A stretch of DNA of 64,000 bases from Onchocerca lupi (Eukaryota > Nematoda > Chromadorea > Rhabditida > Onchocercidae). Shown one piece after another: positions 11,726 to 24,121 of this stretch. How positions within the stretch are numbered: the first letter of the stretch is position 1; the number at the start of each line of letters is the position of its first letter. Location of the stretch: assembly GCA_028564675.1 (NCBI GenBank), contig JAOVVO010000047.1, positions 1-64,000 of the forward strand. The letters run 5' to 3'. The notes below the pieces were generated by a model, which searched no databases, was not told the origin of the DNA, and saw nothing but the letters and a program-made list of their open reading frames with translations. The translations under genes and the position numbers were made by a program.

Positions 11726-14700
11726 ATGACGCAACGTCGTATGTCATCGTTGGCTGGTCCTTTCGAATTGATGATGCCGAAATCTCTTGATCTAAATGCG
11801 ATAACTGAAACGCTAAACAGAATGTTTCCTTCACTTCAACTTTGCCCTGCTCGTATCCAAAAACCGACGGTAAGCATTCTTTAAATTTTGCATAAAGCTA
11901 TCACCTTTAGGAAGAAAATATACTGATAGTAATTATGAACTTATGGTATAGTTGTGTTCTTTATATTTAACCAATAATGAGTTTAAAAAAAAGGGAGATT
12001 AAATTGGTGTTTTGGTGAGTAGTTTTTTTTTTTTTTCAAAAAAAAGGAATTATTTTTTTTTTTTTTTTAGATTTAAAATCCTTAATTTTTTTTTTTTTTG
12101 GATTTAAAATCCTTAATTTTTTTTTCTTGTCAGGGTATTTAAAGCAATAAATTTCATATTGGCATGGCTTTCACATCAAATAAGGCCTCTAATTTATTCT
12201 CCTGAGTGTTTTCATAACTGCAAGATTGTCTTCCTCTATAGTAAAATCTTTTCGACTTTTTTGAAATTTATTGATATTTACACCGCAATATCGATCAAAA
12301 AGTTGCCATGCCTCAACTTCTTCTGACCGAAATTGCGGGTAAGATCGTTCGACTGAATTTGAAAGTTAAATTTCTTCGCTTGAGAATTTTTGGATTTAAG
12401 CTGCTCATCACTGGATCTTCTTTGGAGGATCCAACAGTATATTATTCTAAATAACCAAGGGAAGTTGGGAAGAGAAAAAAATCTAGAAATTGAAAAAGGA
12501 AAATAGCTACGTTATAGATCTTCTAAATCACCATCTGATTTTTTTCATGAAGATTTCGGATCTTTACTGTTTCAGTTCTAAATAAGAAGTAGGACTATGA
12601 ATTAGCGAAATTATTATCCTTGAAATTTTTTGATAAAAAATAAACAAATAAGAATCAAATTTTATGCTTGTCATATGAAAAAGAAGCAAACCAAGAGTGG
12701 AAGACAGAAAAGGGAGAAGCAGAAATAAATTTGCGCTGTCTGCTTTTTTCTCTGTTTAATTTCTATGTACACTATGATTTGAGCATATATTCTGTTGCTT
12801 CTCGCACTTTTAAAATATGTTATAAGCTATTATCCTTTCCGCATACAAAGAGCTGCATATGCTTTTTTTAAGGAAAATTTGTTAAACCAGATATTATTTT
12901 ACTCATGTAGCAGATCAGGTTTGAAATTGATTTCATTTGCTCTTCCAGATTTCAGGCTAACAAATAGTTAGAAGAAATCCTGAAATCACGAAACCTAATA
13001 TTTTTCAAGTTCATTACGTTAAATATTTGTAGTAACGAAAGTTGCATTATACAAAATACGTGGTTTCAGACTGAATTAATGTGTAATGTGTATCAGCATA
13101 TCACTCAGTACATCATGGATATTCCGGATGCTATATATGCAACACCACCGTTTGCATTTAACAACGACATGGATTTATTCACTCAAGCATACCCGAAATT
13201 AGTTATCTTTCAAGCTCTGTAAGTCATCGAAGACATATTTCGCCTTCGATCGGTGCTGCCAACAATTATTTTTGCGAAAAATCATAGTTCGCTAAACCTT
13301 ATTTTCTCATCTCATTATGCGTTAATGAAAATGAGACCCATGAAATCTGTCATGTCAAATGTAAAATTAAATCATAAAATGTCGAAAAAAATTACTGCAC
13401 CAGCTATGACTGAAAATCTTTCATTTATATGAGCGCTGTGTCCAGAATGAGCTCTTCTCATTGAATTGTTGTAAAATGTCTTTTAATCTGAATTCTGAAT
13501 GATTTTTAACTTATGAATTACCTGCTTCTTATAAAATTTTATTTTTTTTTTCTGCTAGATTTCGAAAAACTCTCCATTGATTGATTGATCATGAACATTC
13601 CAGATCTGCTATTGTGGAAGATATTTCATCAAATGAGATCCAATTCAGCTATCTTGATTTAGTTGCACCAGAACCAGGGCCAACACGAATTCTTCTTTCA
13701 ACCTTGATCAATTTCATCGAATTCACAACGAATGCTATTACGGTTAGAATGAATTAGCTCATTTTTTTAATGTTATTATTTGGAAAAACAACCACAGTAA
13801 ATAATTACCATAAATTTCATCTTTACTGTTTTGCTTTCCTATTTCCACAAATATTTTGAACTTAGAATATTTTTTTCACGTTTATGTTGATTTTATAAAC
13901 TTCATATTAATATAATATAAAGAAATGTATTTATAGTTTCTGCTGTTAGAGTAACAGCGCATTGTTTATTTTTGCTTGATAATTCGATAGATGTAAAATG
14001 TTTTGATGTTTTGCAGCAACTTTATTTGTGCGAGATTGTTGATGTTTTGGCTACGCTTTTTCTAATTTTTCTTTTTTTTCTCAGCTTAAAAGCAAAAACA
14101 GTGCAGTATTGATATGGACTATCGAAACTGTCTAAAATTTAAGAGTTATTCTCTTCGGAGACATCGATTTAAGTTAGTGAATATTGTTTCAAATTTCAGA
14201 AAGCAAACGATATATTCAACAGTGTTGATCGTCGTAGAGGTGAGCTGGAATCCAAAAGACTTAATGTTATTGATCTCAGTAATGAAGCACAACGTCTGTC
14301 TAACGAAGCAACTAATCGAAAACATTTGGAAAATGAGGTAATTGGATTACTAGCTAGATGAAAGTAATCTTCTTCCAACTTATTTAAGCTTATTATCCCG
14401 TTACATGTGGACATATGAAATCAGCGTATTATAATGTCTCGTGGAAGTAATAGCATCAAATCATATATTGTGCGAGACTGTATTTTCCTTATTGCCAATG
14501 TAGGAATATTAGTGAATCAAATCTTTTTAGTTTCGTGAAAAAATGGAAATCCTAGAGCGTAATGTAAAAGATACTTATGTCCAAACCCAAGCAATCCAGA
14601 CAGAGCTGAAAGCAATTTGTGAAGCTAATGTCGAGAACGAGAAAAAATTGGTACATTTTTTTTTATTCTTAAAAGTGAAAAGTGATCTGAATGATAACTT

Positions 14701-17553
14701 TTATATTTTGGATTTTTCGATTTGAATTATAATCTTTTTTTCTTGAGTAAAAGAAAGATTTTTTGGAAAAAAAATTTAATATTTGTAATTTTACAAAAAA
14801 TTTTACAGGTGGAAACACAGAGTGAAGGTAAACGCCTGACATTTCAAATTGATGTTATTGATCGTGATATTGTCAATTCACCGGATCGTCTAAATGCTGA
14901 TTTAAATGAATTAACGAAGTATTTGGAAAATATTCAGAAAGAAATTTCCGTAGAAAGGCTAGTGAATAGGCGTTCTTCTTTTGTAAACTTAATAGTACTA
15001 TTTATTTTCAGGTTTTCAAAATTCTTGCTAATTTTAAGGTTGTTTTGAATTTCTTTTTTCTGTTGGATTCTAAAATTTTTTTAAAGCTTTTAGGCTAGTA
15101 ATCGCGATAAACATTATAAGTTTTGTATCTACTGAAAGTCGGTAATATTTTATCTAGAATTACGAATCAAGCTGAATTGATACTGTTAAATATTAGAAAA
15201 GGAATCATAGACAACTAATAGATAGTTCAAACTTAGCAGTTCGGGCCAATATTTGTCGGGCTGGCGATGCATATTCGGAACATATTTGCAGTATCATCTA
15301 CCTCAGAAAGTATTTTGCAAAGAAATACTGCTGAAATATTATATTCATTCTGTTTTTTTGTGATTTCAGTCGTAAGAAATGGGAATACAAAGAGAAACAA
15401 AAGACTAGGATCATAGTTGCTCGATCTATAGAACATGTTATGGAGATTTTGAATAAACTGCGTGAGCGTCAGGTGTGGATCTTATTTTTTTTTTTTTTTT
15501 GTTCAAATATTTTGTGTTATGACTTTGTTTGGCTCCGCGAGAACGAATAAGATTTTTATTCTGTATTGAAAAATTAGATTTTATATCTTCGATACTTTTT
15601 TTTTTTGAAAAGAATTATTGTACCTTTCATCCGTAAATCCGGAAAAAGGAATGTCTCATTTTAATTAAAGAAAAAATTTTTTTTTCAAAAAAAAAGAACT
15701 TTTGAAACAAAACCAGCCTTCAGAAAAAGTTAATCTTAAATCAAAATTTTATCAGACATTAAATCTACTTTCCATTCAAAAAAAGACAAAGAAATAGCTT
15801 TTTTTTTTCGTTTTTCCTGTTCAAATAAAAGGGCAAAAGATTTTGAAACAATATAAACTAGCTTAGTGTTGTGAGAAATGCAGCTCTTGGAAGTTATTCT
15901 CAAAATTTTGAAATAAATTAAAAAGTTGGTTTTGTTTGAAGGCTTCTTTTTTCCTAAAAAAAAAAAAAAATTTAAATTAAAATGAAGCATTCCTTTTTCT
16001 GTTGCAGAAGGAAGGTCTAATAATCGAAGAAACCGTAGCCGGTGCAGAAGAGCAACGTAATGAAGCGAGAGAAAGTTATATGAATGTCGAAGAGAAATTG
16101 GCAAAAGAAGAAAATAAATTGCTTGAGATGGAAAAAGAGTTCGAAAAAGAAGAATCACTTCAAAATAAATCACTGAGAGACATTAAAGAACATTTGGCTA
16201 CATTGAATGAGTTCGTTTTTTTTTTTTTTTTTTTTTTTATTATTCTATTTGATTTTGTTCACTTTATTATTTAAAGCTACCTTTCTTTATTCTTCTTAAC
16301 GTCTCTAAATTCATTTAAAAAAGCTTAAAGTTTTTGTTTGTTTTTCCAATTCGAATTTGCCATATACATTAAAACATATACATGAATATAAGAAATTATT
16401 TGTTTGCATCACACGTATACATATATTTTTTCTGGCAAAAATAATCTGTTGATAAATTCATTTACTTAAAGCATTCTTAATTTAATTTTTTCACTTTAGA
16501 TTGTTTGATTTTATTTATTTAGTAATTTTATCATGTATTAGTATTTGATTTCGTTGTTTTATTTATTGCTTCGTTCTTTTATTTCAAATTTTTTTCAAGC
16601 AATATCGATTTTTTCAAATGTGTTCCTAGTTCAATTAGTAGATGGATTAGATGAAAACTATTTTCATGCTTGATATGAGTCGTTGTCAGATTGCCAAATG
16701 TACTTCGATCTTGGTATGTAGAAGTGAAATACTAAAGAATGCATTTCAGTGCATATTTGGATTGTATTTATTCATAATTTCTTTAAATAGATTCGTAAAA
16801 GAATGAAATGTGATTTAGTATACTATGAAACATTCTACTGATAAAAATATGAGTAGATCTTTTTTGAGGTTAAATGAAGTCCATAATTTACATTTAATTC
16901 AAGTGCCATTTTGTTTAATGTAAAAATAGATTAATGTAAAAATGAATTTAAACTTTATCAAATTACATATCTTTCATATTTTTTCGATTTTAAATATGAC
17001 ATTTCTAGACAAGTGAAGAATATTCGCCGGCGAATGCAAGATTTTGATAAAGAGAATGTAGAAGTGCAACGAGAAATCGGGAAAACAAAGAATGAAATTG
17101 TAGCATTAAATAGAGCAACGAATGCAGACATCCGAAATTTGGCTACCCGCCTTAATGAAGCGCTTAATAAAGTTCATTGCTAAATATTTCAGTCCCAATT
17201 TCTTCAGTCTGATTTTCAAATTCAGGAATTTTCTCTTCTTTTTCTTTTAATCTGATTTCCAAATTTAAAAATTTAGAAACACTGTCATCCTTTTTTGATT
17301 TAATTGCTGCGTAAATTTTAAAATTAGAATTTAAGTAGCAGCGTTTTTAGGACGTTTATACTATTAAATAGAGAATATTGTCAGTTTCATTTTATTATAG
17401 TATTTGAAAGCTGAGAAGCTCTATGAAGAAGACTGCAGCAGAATGGATAATCTGGCGACTCATCTGATCACCGTGCTAAATGCTTCCGACGATGATATCT
17501 TATTAGATACGTCACTATCAAGCAGTATATTGAGTGAACGAAATGTGAGTTAG
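11726..17553 (+). CDS. NUF2: kinetochore protein NUF2 (HIM-10 homologue)
   Basis: Subunit of the NDC80 complex, which links kinetochores to spindle microtubules. Exons: 11726-11869, 13070-13218, 13604-13742, 14200-14337, 14531-14650, 14809-14957, 15370-15472, 16008-16210, 17009-17171, 17401-17553; predicted length 486 residues (human 464). Exons 1-3 (residues 1-144) form the calponin-homology-like head, including ATPPFAFNNDMDLF and the family block LLSTLINFIEF. Exons 4-10 encode heptad-rich coiled coil. IVNSPDRLN in exon 6 matches the IVDSPEKLK block of vertebrate NUF2. Frame and coiled-coil continuity require exon 6 to end at AAG|GCTAGT, a GC-AG intron; the alternative GT donors at about 15011 or 15039 would insert hydrophobic residues. 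Introns carry long T runs. Confidence 0.95.
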
Positions 17554-17729
17554 ATATGATAAAAAATCAAAGGAAGTAACTTTTCAATATATTGAACTTT
17601 TTCGAATTTTTCCTCTTGAAATTTGGTTTATAATTCGTTTTAAAATAACATAAATGAGAAGTAAGAGATAATAAAAATTAATTGAAATTGAACGAAAAAT
17701 TAGTGTGAAGTTTATTCTTTCACTATCTT

Positions 17730-17760
17730 TACTTATTAAATTTTAGAAATTTAATAAGTA
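17730..17760. repeat. perfect 14-bp inverted repeat with 3-base loop
   Basis: TACTTATTAAATTT is followed by TAG and its exact reverse complement. It lies 177 bp past the NUF2 stop codon and would form a stable A+T hairpin in the NUF2 3' region. Confidence 0.7.
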
Positions 17761-18439
17761 GCTATGCAAGATTTGATTCTGAGCTGCTTGAATTGTGATT
17801 AATTTTCGAAATTTCGTTTTGAATAACTGGTAGTCATTAATACTAAATTTTGTTAATGCCTTTTTTTAAAAAAATGATGATTGAAGTTTGAAGGTTGAGG
17901 GGAGTGGAGAAAGAAAGGTGATAAGGCTGTAAAAGATACTTCGAAAAATTAATAATATACTTCCATATTACTATTGATTACCTTCTTTTTAAACTTCAAA
18001 TTTTATTTGTTACAACAAATTCCATGAAATGATTATCGTTTATCAGTTTTGATGTTTTTCTTTCTTTTTTTTTTTTCTTTTTATAGTTCCTTCTTTCATA
18101 TTCATTACAGTTCTTATTTTTCCCTTTTATATTCATTCCAGTGACAGTGAAATTTTAAGGTTTGGTTTGTACATTTTATATGTATTTCTTGTGTTAGTTA
18201 ATTGCAGCAGATTTTATATTGATTTTTCGAGAACTTCTAAAATATAGATTAGTCTTAAATAGTTTTGTTTCTGTTATTTATCATAATATGAATAATCGGG
18301 AAGGTTTTTCTGTTATGAGATTATTACGGGGATAGGACAAGTGCTCTCACCTGTTTTAATAAAATTTATTAAAAGAAAGTTTATGGAAATTGTCATGATA
18401 TCTCAATTTGATCTTATTTATTAGTCTTTATATTTTTAG

Positions 18440-18593
18440 AAATCATTGTTATATACATCCAAAATGCTTGCATTGTTGTGAATACTATTATTTGAGTGAA
18501 GGAGTTAATTATAGCGAAAAAGGAAGTACCTATGCTTTGAGTCGAATTGATGACTGTGTAGCCAATTATTTGATTTTATTGTTAACACCGCAG
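18440..18593 (+). other. exon-like open segment, unidentified
   Basis: The segment is bounded by a TATTTTTAG acceptor and a CAG|GTAATT donor. It stays open in the frame needed for a phase-2 entry and phase-0 exit, giving 51 codons with six cysteines (NHCYIHPKCLHCC at the start). No partner exon was found and the family is not recognised. Open segments of this length are common by chance at this base composition. Confidence 0.22.
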
Positions 18594-18789
18594 GTAATTA
18601 ATGATATAGTAATATATGAAATAGAAGAGAGACCAAAATCGAAGATTACGAATTACAACAGCAACTAGCACAACCATTAGTTTCAAAAATAACCCAATAT
18701 ATATTCTTGATAAGCGGGTGTGGCATACAGAATACAAAAATAGAAATTACACAGCTTTCTCAAGCTCTATGAAGCATTGGTACATAAGA

Positions 18790-19030
18790 TAATATATTTT
18801 TTATAAATTAGCATACCAGATATGCGTTATCTTACATGTTACTTGATTAGTGTACTAAATGTGCATAATCTTATATGTTGCATGATTATAAATTAGATAT
18901 CTTGCATGTCTTACATCCTATATATTGCATTATTATAAATTAGATATCTTACAGATCTTACATGTTACTTGATTAGCAGACTAATGTGCATAATTTTATA
19001 TGTTGCTTGATTATAAATTAGATAATAGAT
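18790..19030. repeat. degenerate tandem array of ATTATAAATTAGATATCTT units
   Basis: ATTATAAATTAGATA occurs at about 18885, 18931 and 19012. It is interspersed with ACATGTTACTTGATTAG and ATGTGCATAATnTTATATGTTGC words that recur at about 18835 and 18960. The array is composite and A+T-rich. Confidence 0.65.
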
Positions 19031-20036
19031 TCATCATTCATTATGAGAAAATGTTGGAATTTTTGCATAATGAGATGAATTCTTTCTCTAGGAAATGCTT
19101 CATAAAAAATAATTTTACCATTAAATTTAAGATAGAAGAATATAACTTGAATTTACCACATGTCCATGATATAGGTTGAGTAGGTATTTAAGACGTATAA
19201 TCTAAAGGAATTTACAAATGAATTGGATAACGATCCAAATAGAACAAGTTTCTACAGTGCAAATACTTTGAGACACTTAGGAAATTATTTCGGTCTTTCG
19301 AACTTTCTCTACTGAAGGAGAAGGTTGAGAGATATATTGAAATATATTTAATCTAATCGATTTCGATTGTTCTGCAAGTGTTGTTCTTCACAACTGAAAG
19401 AAACCAGTACTCAATTCCTGCTGGATTGGATTTATATTTAGAGTTCTTAACACATGACAAACGTATTATGAACAAATCGAATCAGAATTAATCTTGGTGA
19501 TGGTTATTATTAATATTATTATTGCTTCAACATAGTATGTTTTACCTTTCTGCGGTTCCCGATATGCATTAGAATTTATTAAATATCTAAATACTTTTTC
19601 TTACATCGTAGTAGCTTATTTTGAAAGTATTTCAAAAAATTCTTCGCCTTTATATGCATATCTCAGATATATATGCAACTCAAATAGTTTTAATTGTAAT
19701 GTATGAAAGGATTACCAGATTTTTGTTTTCCTTTCTTCATTCTTATTTTATATAATTCCTTCGTTATTTCTGACTTCTTTTCAGGACTGCACAATATTTG
19801 ATTCAAAATCGAAAAATTTTGAAACTTTTTCTTGTGCATGAAGTAGTACGTACTACAGATAAATATAAACAAATATTATTTTCTTTATTTAAATAAATAC
19901 AGTCTTCTTTCAGCAATCGGTATGCAAAATTAAGTCAGCATTTGGAAAATTCATCCAAATTTACTAATTCCATTCTGAGTTATAGGCTTTCTTCTCAAAA
20001 GAAGAGTTAACATTGTCTAAATTATCATAGAATCCT

Positions 20037-20285
20037 TCATTGTTTGATCAAGGAATTGCATGATTCCCAGCCGTTTCCTAGACAACATTCCGAAGTTTCA
20101 GAAAGATGGTTAGGATCACTTTTAGACCCAGCGGCAAAATTTGCAAATCTACAAATGGATTTACATATCCCAGAAATTTTGCCGTTTTGTCCTTTTTTCT
20201 GTCTTGTATTCCCGATTATTTTAGGTAATGGTGATGAAGGACTTTGGCCTCTTAAGAATTCCTTATACTGACATATCTCAAACAC
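20037..20285. other. G+C-richer island open on both strands
   Basis: The + frame 20044-20271 (75 codons) and the minus frame 20285-20037 (82 codons) are both open, and base composition differs from the flanks. Neither translation is recognised and neither has a convincing splice context. It may be a relic of a mobile element, a foreign insertion or a regulatory block. Confidence 0.3.
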
Positions 20286-21045
20286 ATTTAGGTCATTATG
20301 GTTGAATCCGAATGGACGATTAAATGATGAAGCTCTAAGTATCTAATAAAAACGAGCGAAGCAAATGTTTGGTTTGAACAACTGGAAATTCACTTGCATC
20401 ATCATAAGAAATTTCAATTTTATCTGAATGATTGTTTGAAAATGCATCAGCAGATGACTTCGACTCTCCAGTTTTCTTCCTATGTTTTGGAATATGTCAG
20501 AACGAATTCTTGAAATCTTACAGTTTCCAATCATTATCAATCAATTTTACAATCAGTATATGCATTCATTATAAAAGACTGCTATTGAATGAAATTTGGA
20601 ATAAGTAAATTTGAATTATAGCGTTACATGGCTTCGAATTTAAATGCTATAACTGATTTGGTTGTATTTTCAGCCGTTCATCTGAAACGAAGTAGACTTT
20701 AGTGAACTTTTTATAGTAGCTGTAGAAAAAATGATAGTGATTCATCTAAAAATTAAAATTTTTAAATTCAAATATTTCCCATTAGAACAAAAGACTTAAT
20801 AAATCGTATTGAGAAGTAATATGATGATCAAATTTTAATTATATTTATCACGAGGTACAGGTTATTCCTTTTTTTTTTTTTTTAAGATAATGAGAAAGGG
20901 AACATTTGAACATGTAATGATAAGTAATTAGACCTAAGTTATTTCTGTAACCTCAAAAAAAGAAAGTCTCCTATCCTATCGTAAGAAATTCGACATAAAA
21001 ATGTGACCAAAAATCAAGGGAACCTGCGATATTTAGTGATTCCAT

Positions 21046-22270
21046 CTAATGCTGTGATATTTTATGCGATACTTTAAGTGGTCTACGTCTCAAAAATCGT
21101 TCACTTGTTCCGGTTAATGAATTTTGATGCGTAGAAACTCGAATCAAACTTTTGCCAATCTTGATACCAGGATTGCTTTCTTTAAGTGAATCCAGCTTAT
21201 ACCTTGGTTGATCATCTTGCCTTGCTAATGATATCGGCTTAACAGTATAATCCATCTTCATTGTTCGATTTTTAGCAGGTGGAAACTGAAATTCTCGAAA
21301 TTTAAATTAAATAATAATATAAGACTATAAAATAATTTTTCATAAAATCTCCAAAAAAAAAAGCAGTGCATCATATTCAGGAATGGACTTTTCGTTTAAT
21401 TATGAAGTCCCAAGTAATTATTCGCGATTCTTGAATCATCGAAGTAGTTTGAAATTTTCTTCAATAATATACTTAATTCCTATATCTGAATACTCTGCAT
21501 CTTCGCGATTAAATTTCCTGCAACGTTGGTTTATATTGCAACATTGCTAATCCTGTTAACTTACTCTGTTGATATAATCAGGATTCCAAATCCATATGTA
21601 ATAAATACTCAGTGATGTCGCCGGTAATGAGACAAAAAAGATATAGCCTATTACTGTACAGAATCGGATCCATCTGTAAATTTCATCGTCATACCAATTT
21701 CTCAAAAATATTCAAATTCTTTACTGGAAAGCTCCGGGTAAATGTGAATACGGTAGTATAGTGGTATAAATTTCACGCTGGTCATTTAATATTCAAGTTC
21801 GATTCTAAATGCAATGCTTCTTAAAAAGCACTGAATTGATCTTAACATTATGTGGACAATTTAGCCGTCAATGGAAGCGATAATGAAAGATTTGGACCTT
21901 ATTGGGTGAGGCTGAGCTGTGTCAATAAGCTTTAACCTCAAAGAAGTTCCAACATCTAATCCTTATTTTATAAATAAGTTCTCTTCTAACAATTCACGAT
22001 AATGGATGACAAATATTTGCTATGAAAATAGGGAAAGAATTAGCAAATCCAATAGATACTATTAAAATATTTTTTGTTAAATGATAAAACAGAATAAAAA
22101 TGAAACAAAAATGAAATTTTGATCAGAAAAAGTTCAAAGAATAATTGTGACACTAACTTTTTACTTTCTCTTTGGGTAAATTTGGCTCGTTTATCAGACG
22201 TATACACCGGCTCTTTTATTCTTAATCGAGTTGTTTCACTTAATGAACTATTCGACACTGTGAAAGACAT
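21046..22270 (-). CDS. InaF-motif membrane protein (INAFM-like)
   Basis: Small single-pass membrane protein with the InaF motif, named for Drosophila InaF, a partner of the TRP channel. Exons on the minus strand: 22270-22158, 21673-21565, 21285-21046; phases 2 and 0 agree; 153 residues. The motif spans the exon 1/2 junction: a short basic run ending in KK, then WIRFCTVIGYIFF, then a membrane segment and YYIWIWNP (about residues 38-68). That order (basic run, membrane helix, YY..WNP) is the family hallmark. The C-terminal 79 residues are basic and polar and unrecognised. The exon 1 donor is GTTAGT and the exon 2 donor is GTAAGT. Intron 1 holds a tRNA-like relic. No acceptor lies directly before the ATG. 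Confidence 0.82.
21747..21818 (+). pseudogene. decayed tRNA-Asp-like sequence
   Basis: The A box is intact (GGTAGTATAGTGGT at 21752), as in eukaryotic tRNA-Asp. It is followed by TTTCACGCTGGTCATT where the anticodon arm (GTC) would be. A B box GTTCGATTC lies at 21798, at the correct distance for a 72-base tRNA. The acceptor and T stems no longer pair, so this is not a functional tRNA. It lies in intron 1 of the minus-strand InaF gene. Confidence 0.6.
21819..21965. other. possible SINE body behind the tRNA-like head
   Basis: The 3' flank of the tRNA-like relic, up to about 21965, is less A+T-rich than the surroundings. It contains a distinctive block (about 21895-21950, including TTGGGTGAGGCTGAGCTG) and ends in A+T-rich sequence. 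Head plus body plus A+T tail is the layout of a tRNA-derived SINE. This is inference; no second copy was found in the window. Confidence 0.25.
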
Positions 22271-24121
22271 TGTAAAATATTATTGCCGAGAGTAGTATTG
22301 TCAGTTATCAATGAAGCAATCTGCTGAAGAAGAAAGAAAATATATTGTACTTCCATATTTGCATCGATTCAATCACAATCTAATCATTATTATTCATTGT
22401 TATAGTGACATACATTCATGTATAGCAAAAGAACGCAAACACGTTCTAGGTATACCGCTATGTTTATTTATTAAAGTATACTAATTAATATTAATTTTTA
22501 TTATCATATCCAATGTAATCGAAAAATTAAGATTAAATAAAAAGACATTAGGAGAAATAATTGCAATAATGATATTGGCATTACACGCAAATGTAAACAG
22601 AAAAAAACGATGATATGTTAAGTATTATTGTTATCTTTATTTGTTGAGTTATAATAATTGAAAATCTTTATTGAATTAGTAATATTCATAGACACATACA
22701 CGCGTCAAAGTCATGCTATTCATATAATCGAAAAGTTGTAAAAGAGAGAAAGAATTAGGATAATGATATTGATATATGCGCACACGTGTATAGAAACAAA
22801 CATAGAAACGTCAAGTATTATTGTTACGCTTATTTATTGAAATATGTCAATTAATATTAATCTTTATTAAATTACTAATACTTTCGAATATTTATTTAAT
22901 CGAAAAGTTGCGCTAAATAATATGAAATGAAGAAGAAATACAATAATAAAATAGAAAAATATCGGGATGAATGCTGCTGTTGCTGCTGCTGTTCTTTGAA
23001 TTTCTAATAAATGATGTGGACGAAAAGATCTGTTATAAAAGTGAAGAGGAATTGAGAATAATCGTTGTTGCTTCTCTCGAATCAATATTTATGAAGAAGA
23101 AGAAGAATGAAAATGAAGAAGCTAAAAGAGAAGCAAGCTAACACTGGCTGAATACGATAGAAATCAACAAATTAATGGAGCAGATCGTTTGAAAAAGTTT
23201 TGTCTTAGGGAGAGCAAAAAGTTGAAACTAAAAATAGAAAAGAAAGCTAAGATAGAAAATTAGGAAGAGGTATTAGATGACATAAACAAAAATATGTTGC
23301 TCCTATACATGTCGCTTTTGAAGATTAGAAAGAAATGGGAAAAGAACAACATAGCAAAAATTTGATCATGCCTTGATTATAAGATAAAAACAACAAAAAG
23401 CTTTATGTATATATTTTAAAAAAGAGCTTGATAAGAAAAAAGGAGCTTGACATGTTTTCCCTTGAAATAATTCTACAAAAGTTCATGATTGATGATAGCT
23501 TAACAAATCATTAAATGGATGGAACAATCAAGGTAAAATGAATTTATCGGTCCGATTAGCCACTGATTCTATTTATTTGTCTTTTCATGGGAAAACTGAT
23601 CTATTTGGCTGATATTTCTCCATCACATGCCTTCCAGTCAGCTGGATTATCAGCGATATTTTGACGAGAAATTCTGAAGAAAATCACGACAGTATTTTCA
23701 GGAAAAAAAAAACTAAAGAAATTAAACCAAAAATTTAAATCAAAAATTTCCAGCTTCTTAAAGCTATTATGGAGAGAATAAAAATGAATTTCTTTTAAGA
23801 GCAACTGAATTTTCTGATTTAGCGGAATAAAAATTAAATTAAAAATACAAATCCATTCAGTAATACAAAATATTTAAGATGTTTGCTTCTAATGATAATT
23901 GTTTTTTCAATATCTATTTATTCGTGGACTTTTTTGTTATTATATTCTTTTGGATTATAATCGATTGCTCCGTCACAGTGTATGATTGCCGCTTATTCGA
24001 ATTTGGATATTTGAAATTATTTAGAATTGGAAATTAAAATTTGCACGACAGTTAAGAAAAAGCTTATCAATCAGATATTGTTCAAATAACTAAATTCATC
24101 AAATTACAGTCATTGTGGAAA
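22271..24121. other. divergent intergenic region between the InaF gene and the membrane-protein gene
   Basis: About 1.85 kb between genes transcribed away from each other, so it should contain both promoters. A repeat array occupies 22440-22960. A minus-strand frame at 22867-23085 includes a (GCT/GCA)n run and is probably repeat-derived. No promoter motif is identifiable by eye. Confidence 0.4.
22440..22960. repeat. three-copy degenerate tandem repeat, about 180-190 bp
   Basis: Each unit contains TTATTTATTnAAnTAT..TTAATATTAATnTTTATT, then a TAATCGAAAAnTT block, then AGGAnAATnATnATATTG with a short ACACG/CACGTG word. Copies start at about 22456, 22635 and 22828. Confidence 0.55.

Larger units (their letters stand above)
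17554..21045. other. NUF2-INAFM intergenic region
   Basis: About 3.5 kb between convergent genes. It holds an inverted repeat, a tandem array, an exon-like open segment and a G+C-richer bidirectionally open island, each listed separately. Otherwise nothing is recognised. Confidence 0.5.

Noticed and set aside
15736..16173. 145-codon open frame on the minus strand
   Set aside because: It lies opposite NUF2 exon 8 and its flanking intron, is Phe/Leu/Lys-rich and partly encoded by T runs; the + strand coiled coil explains the openness.
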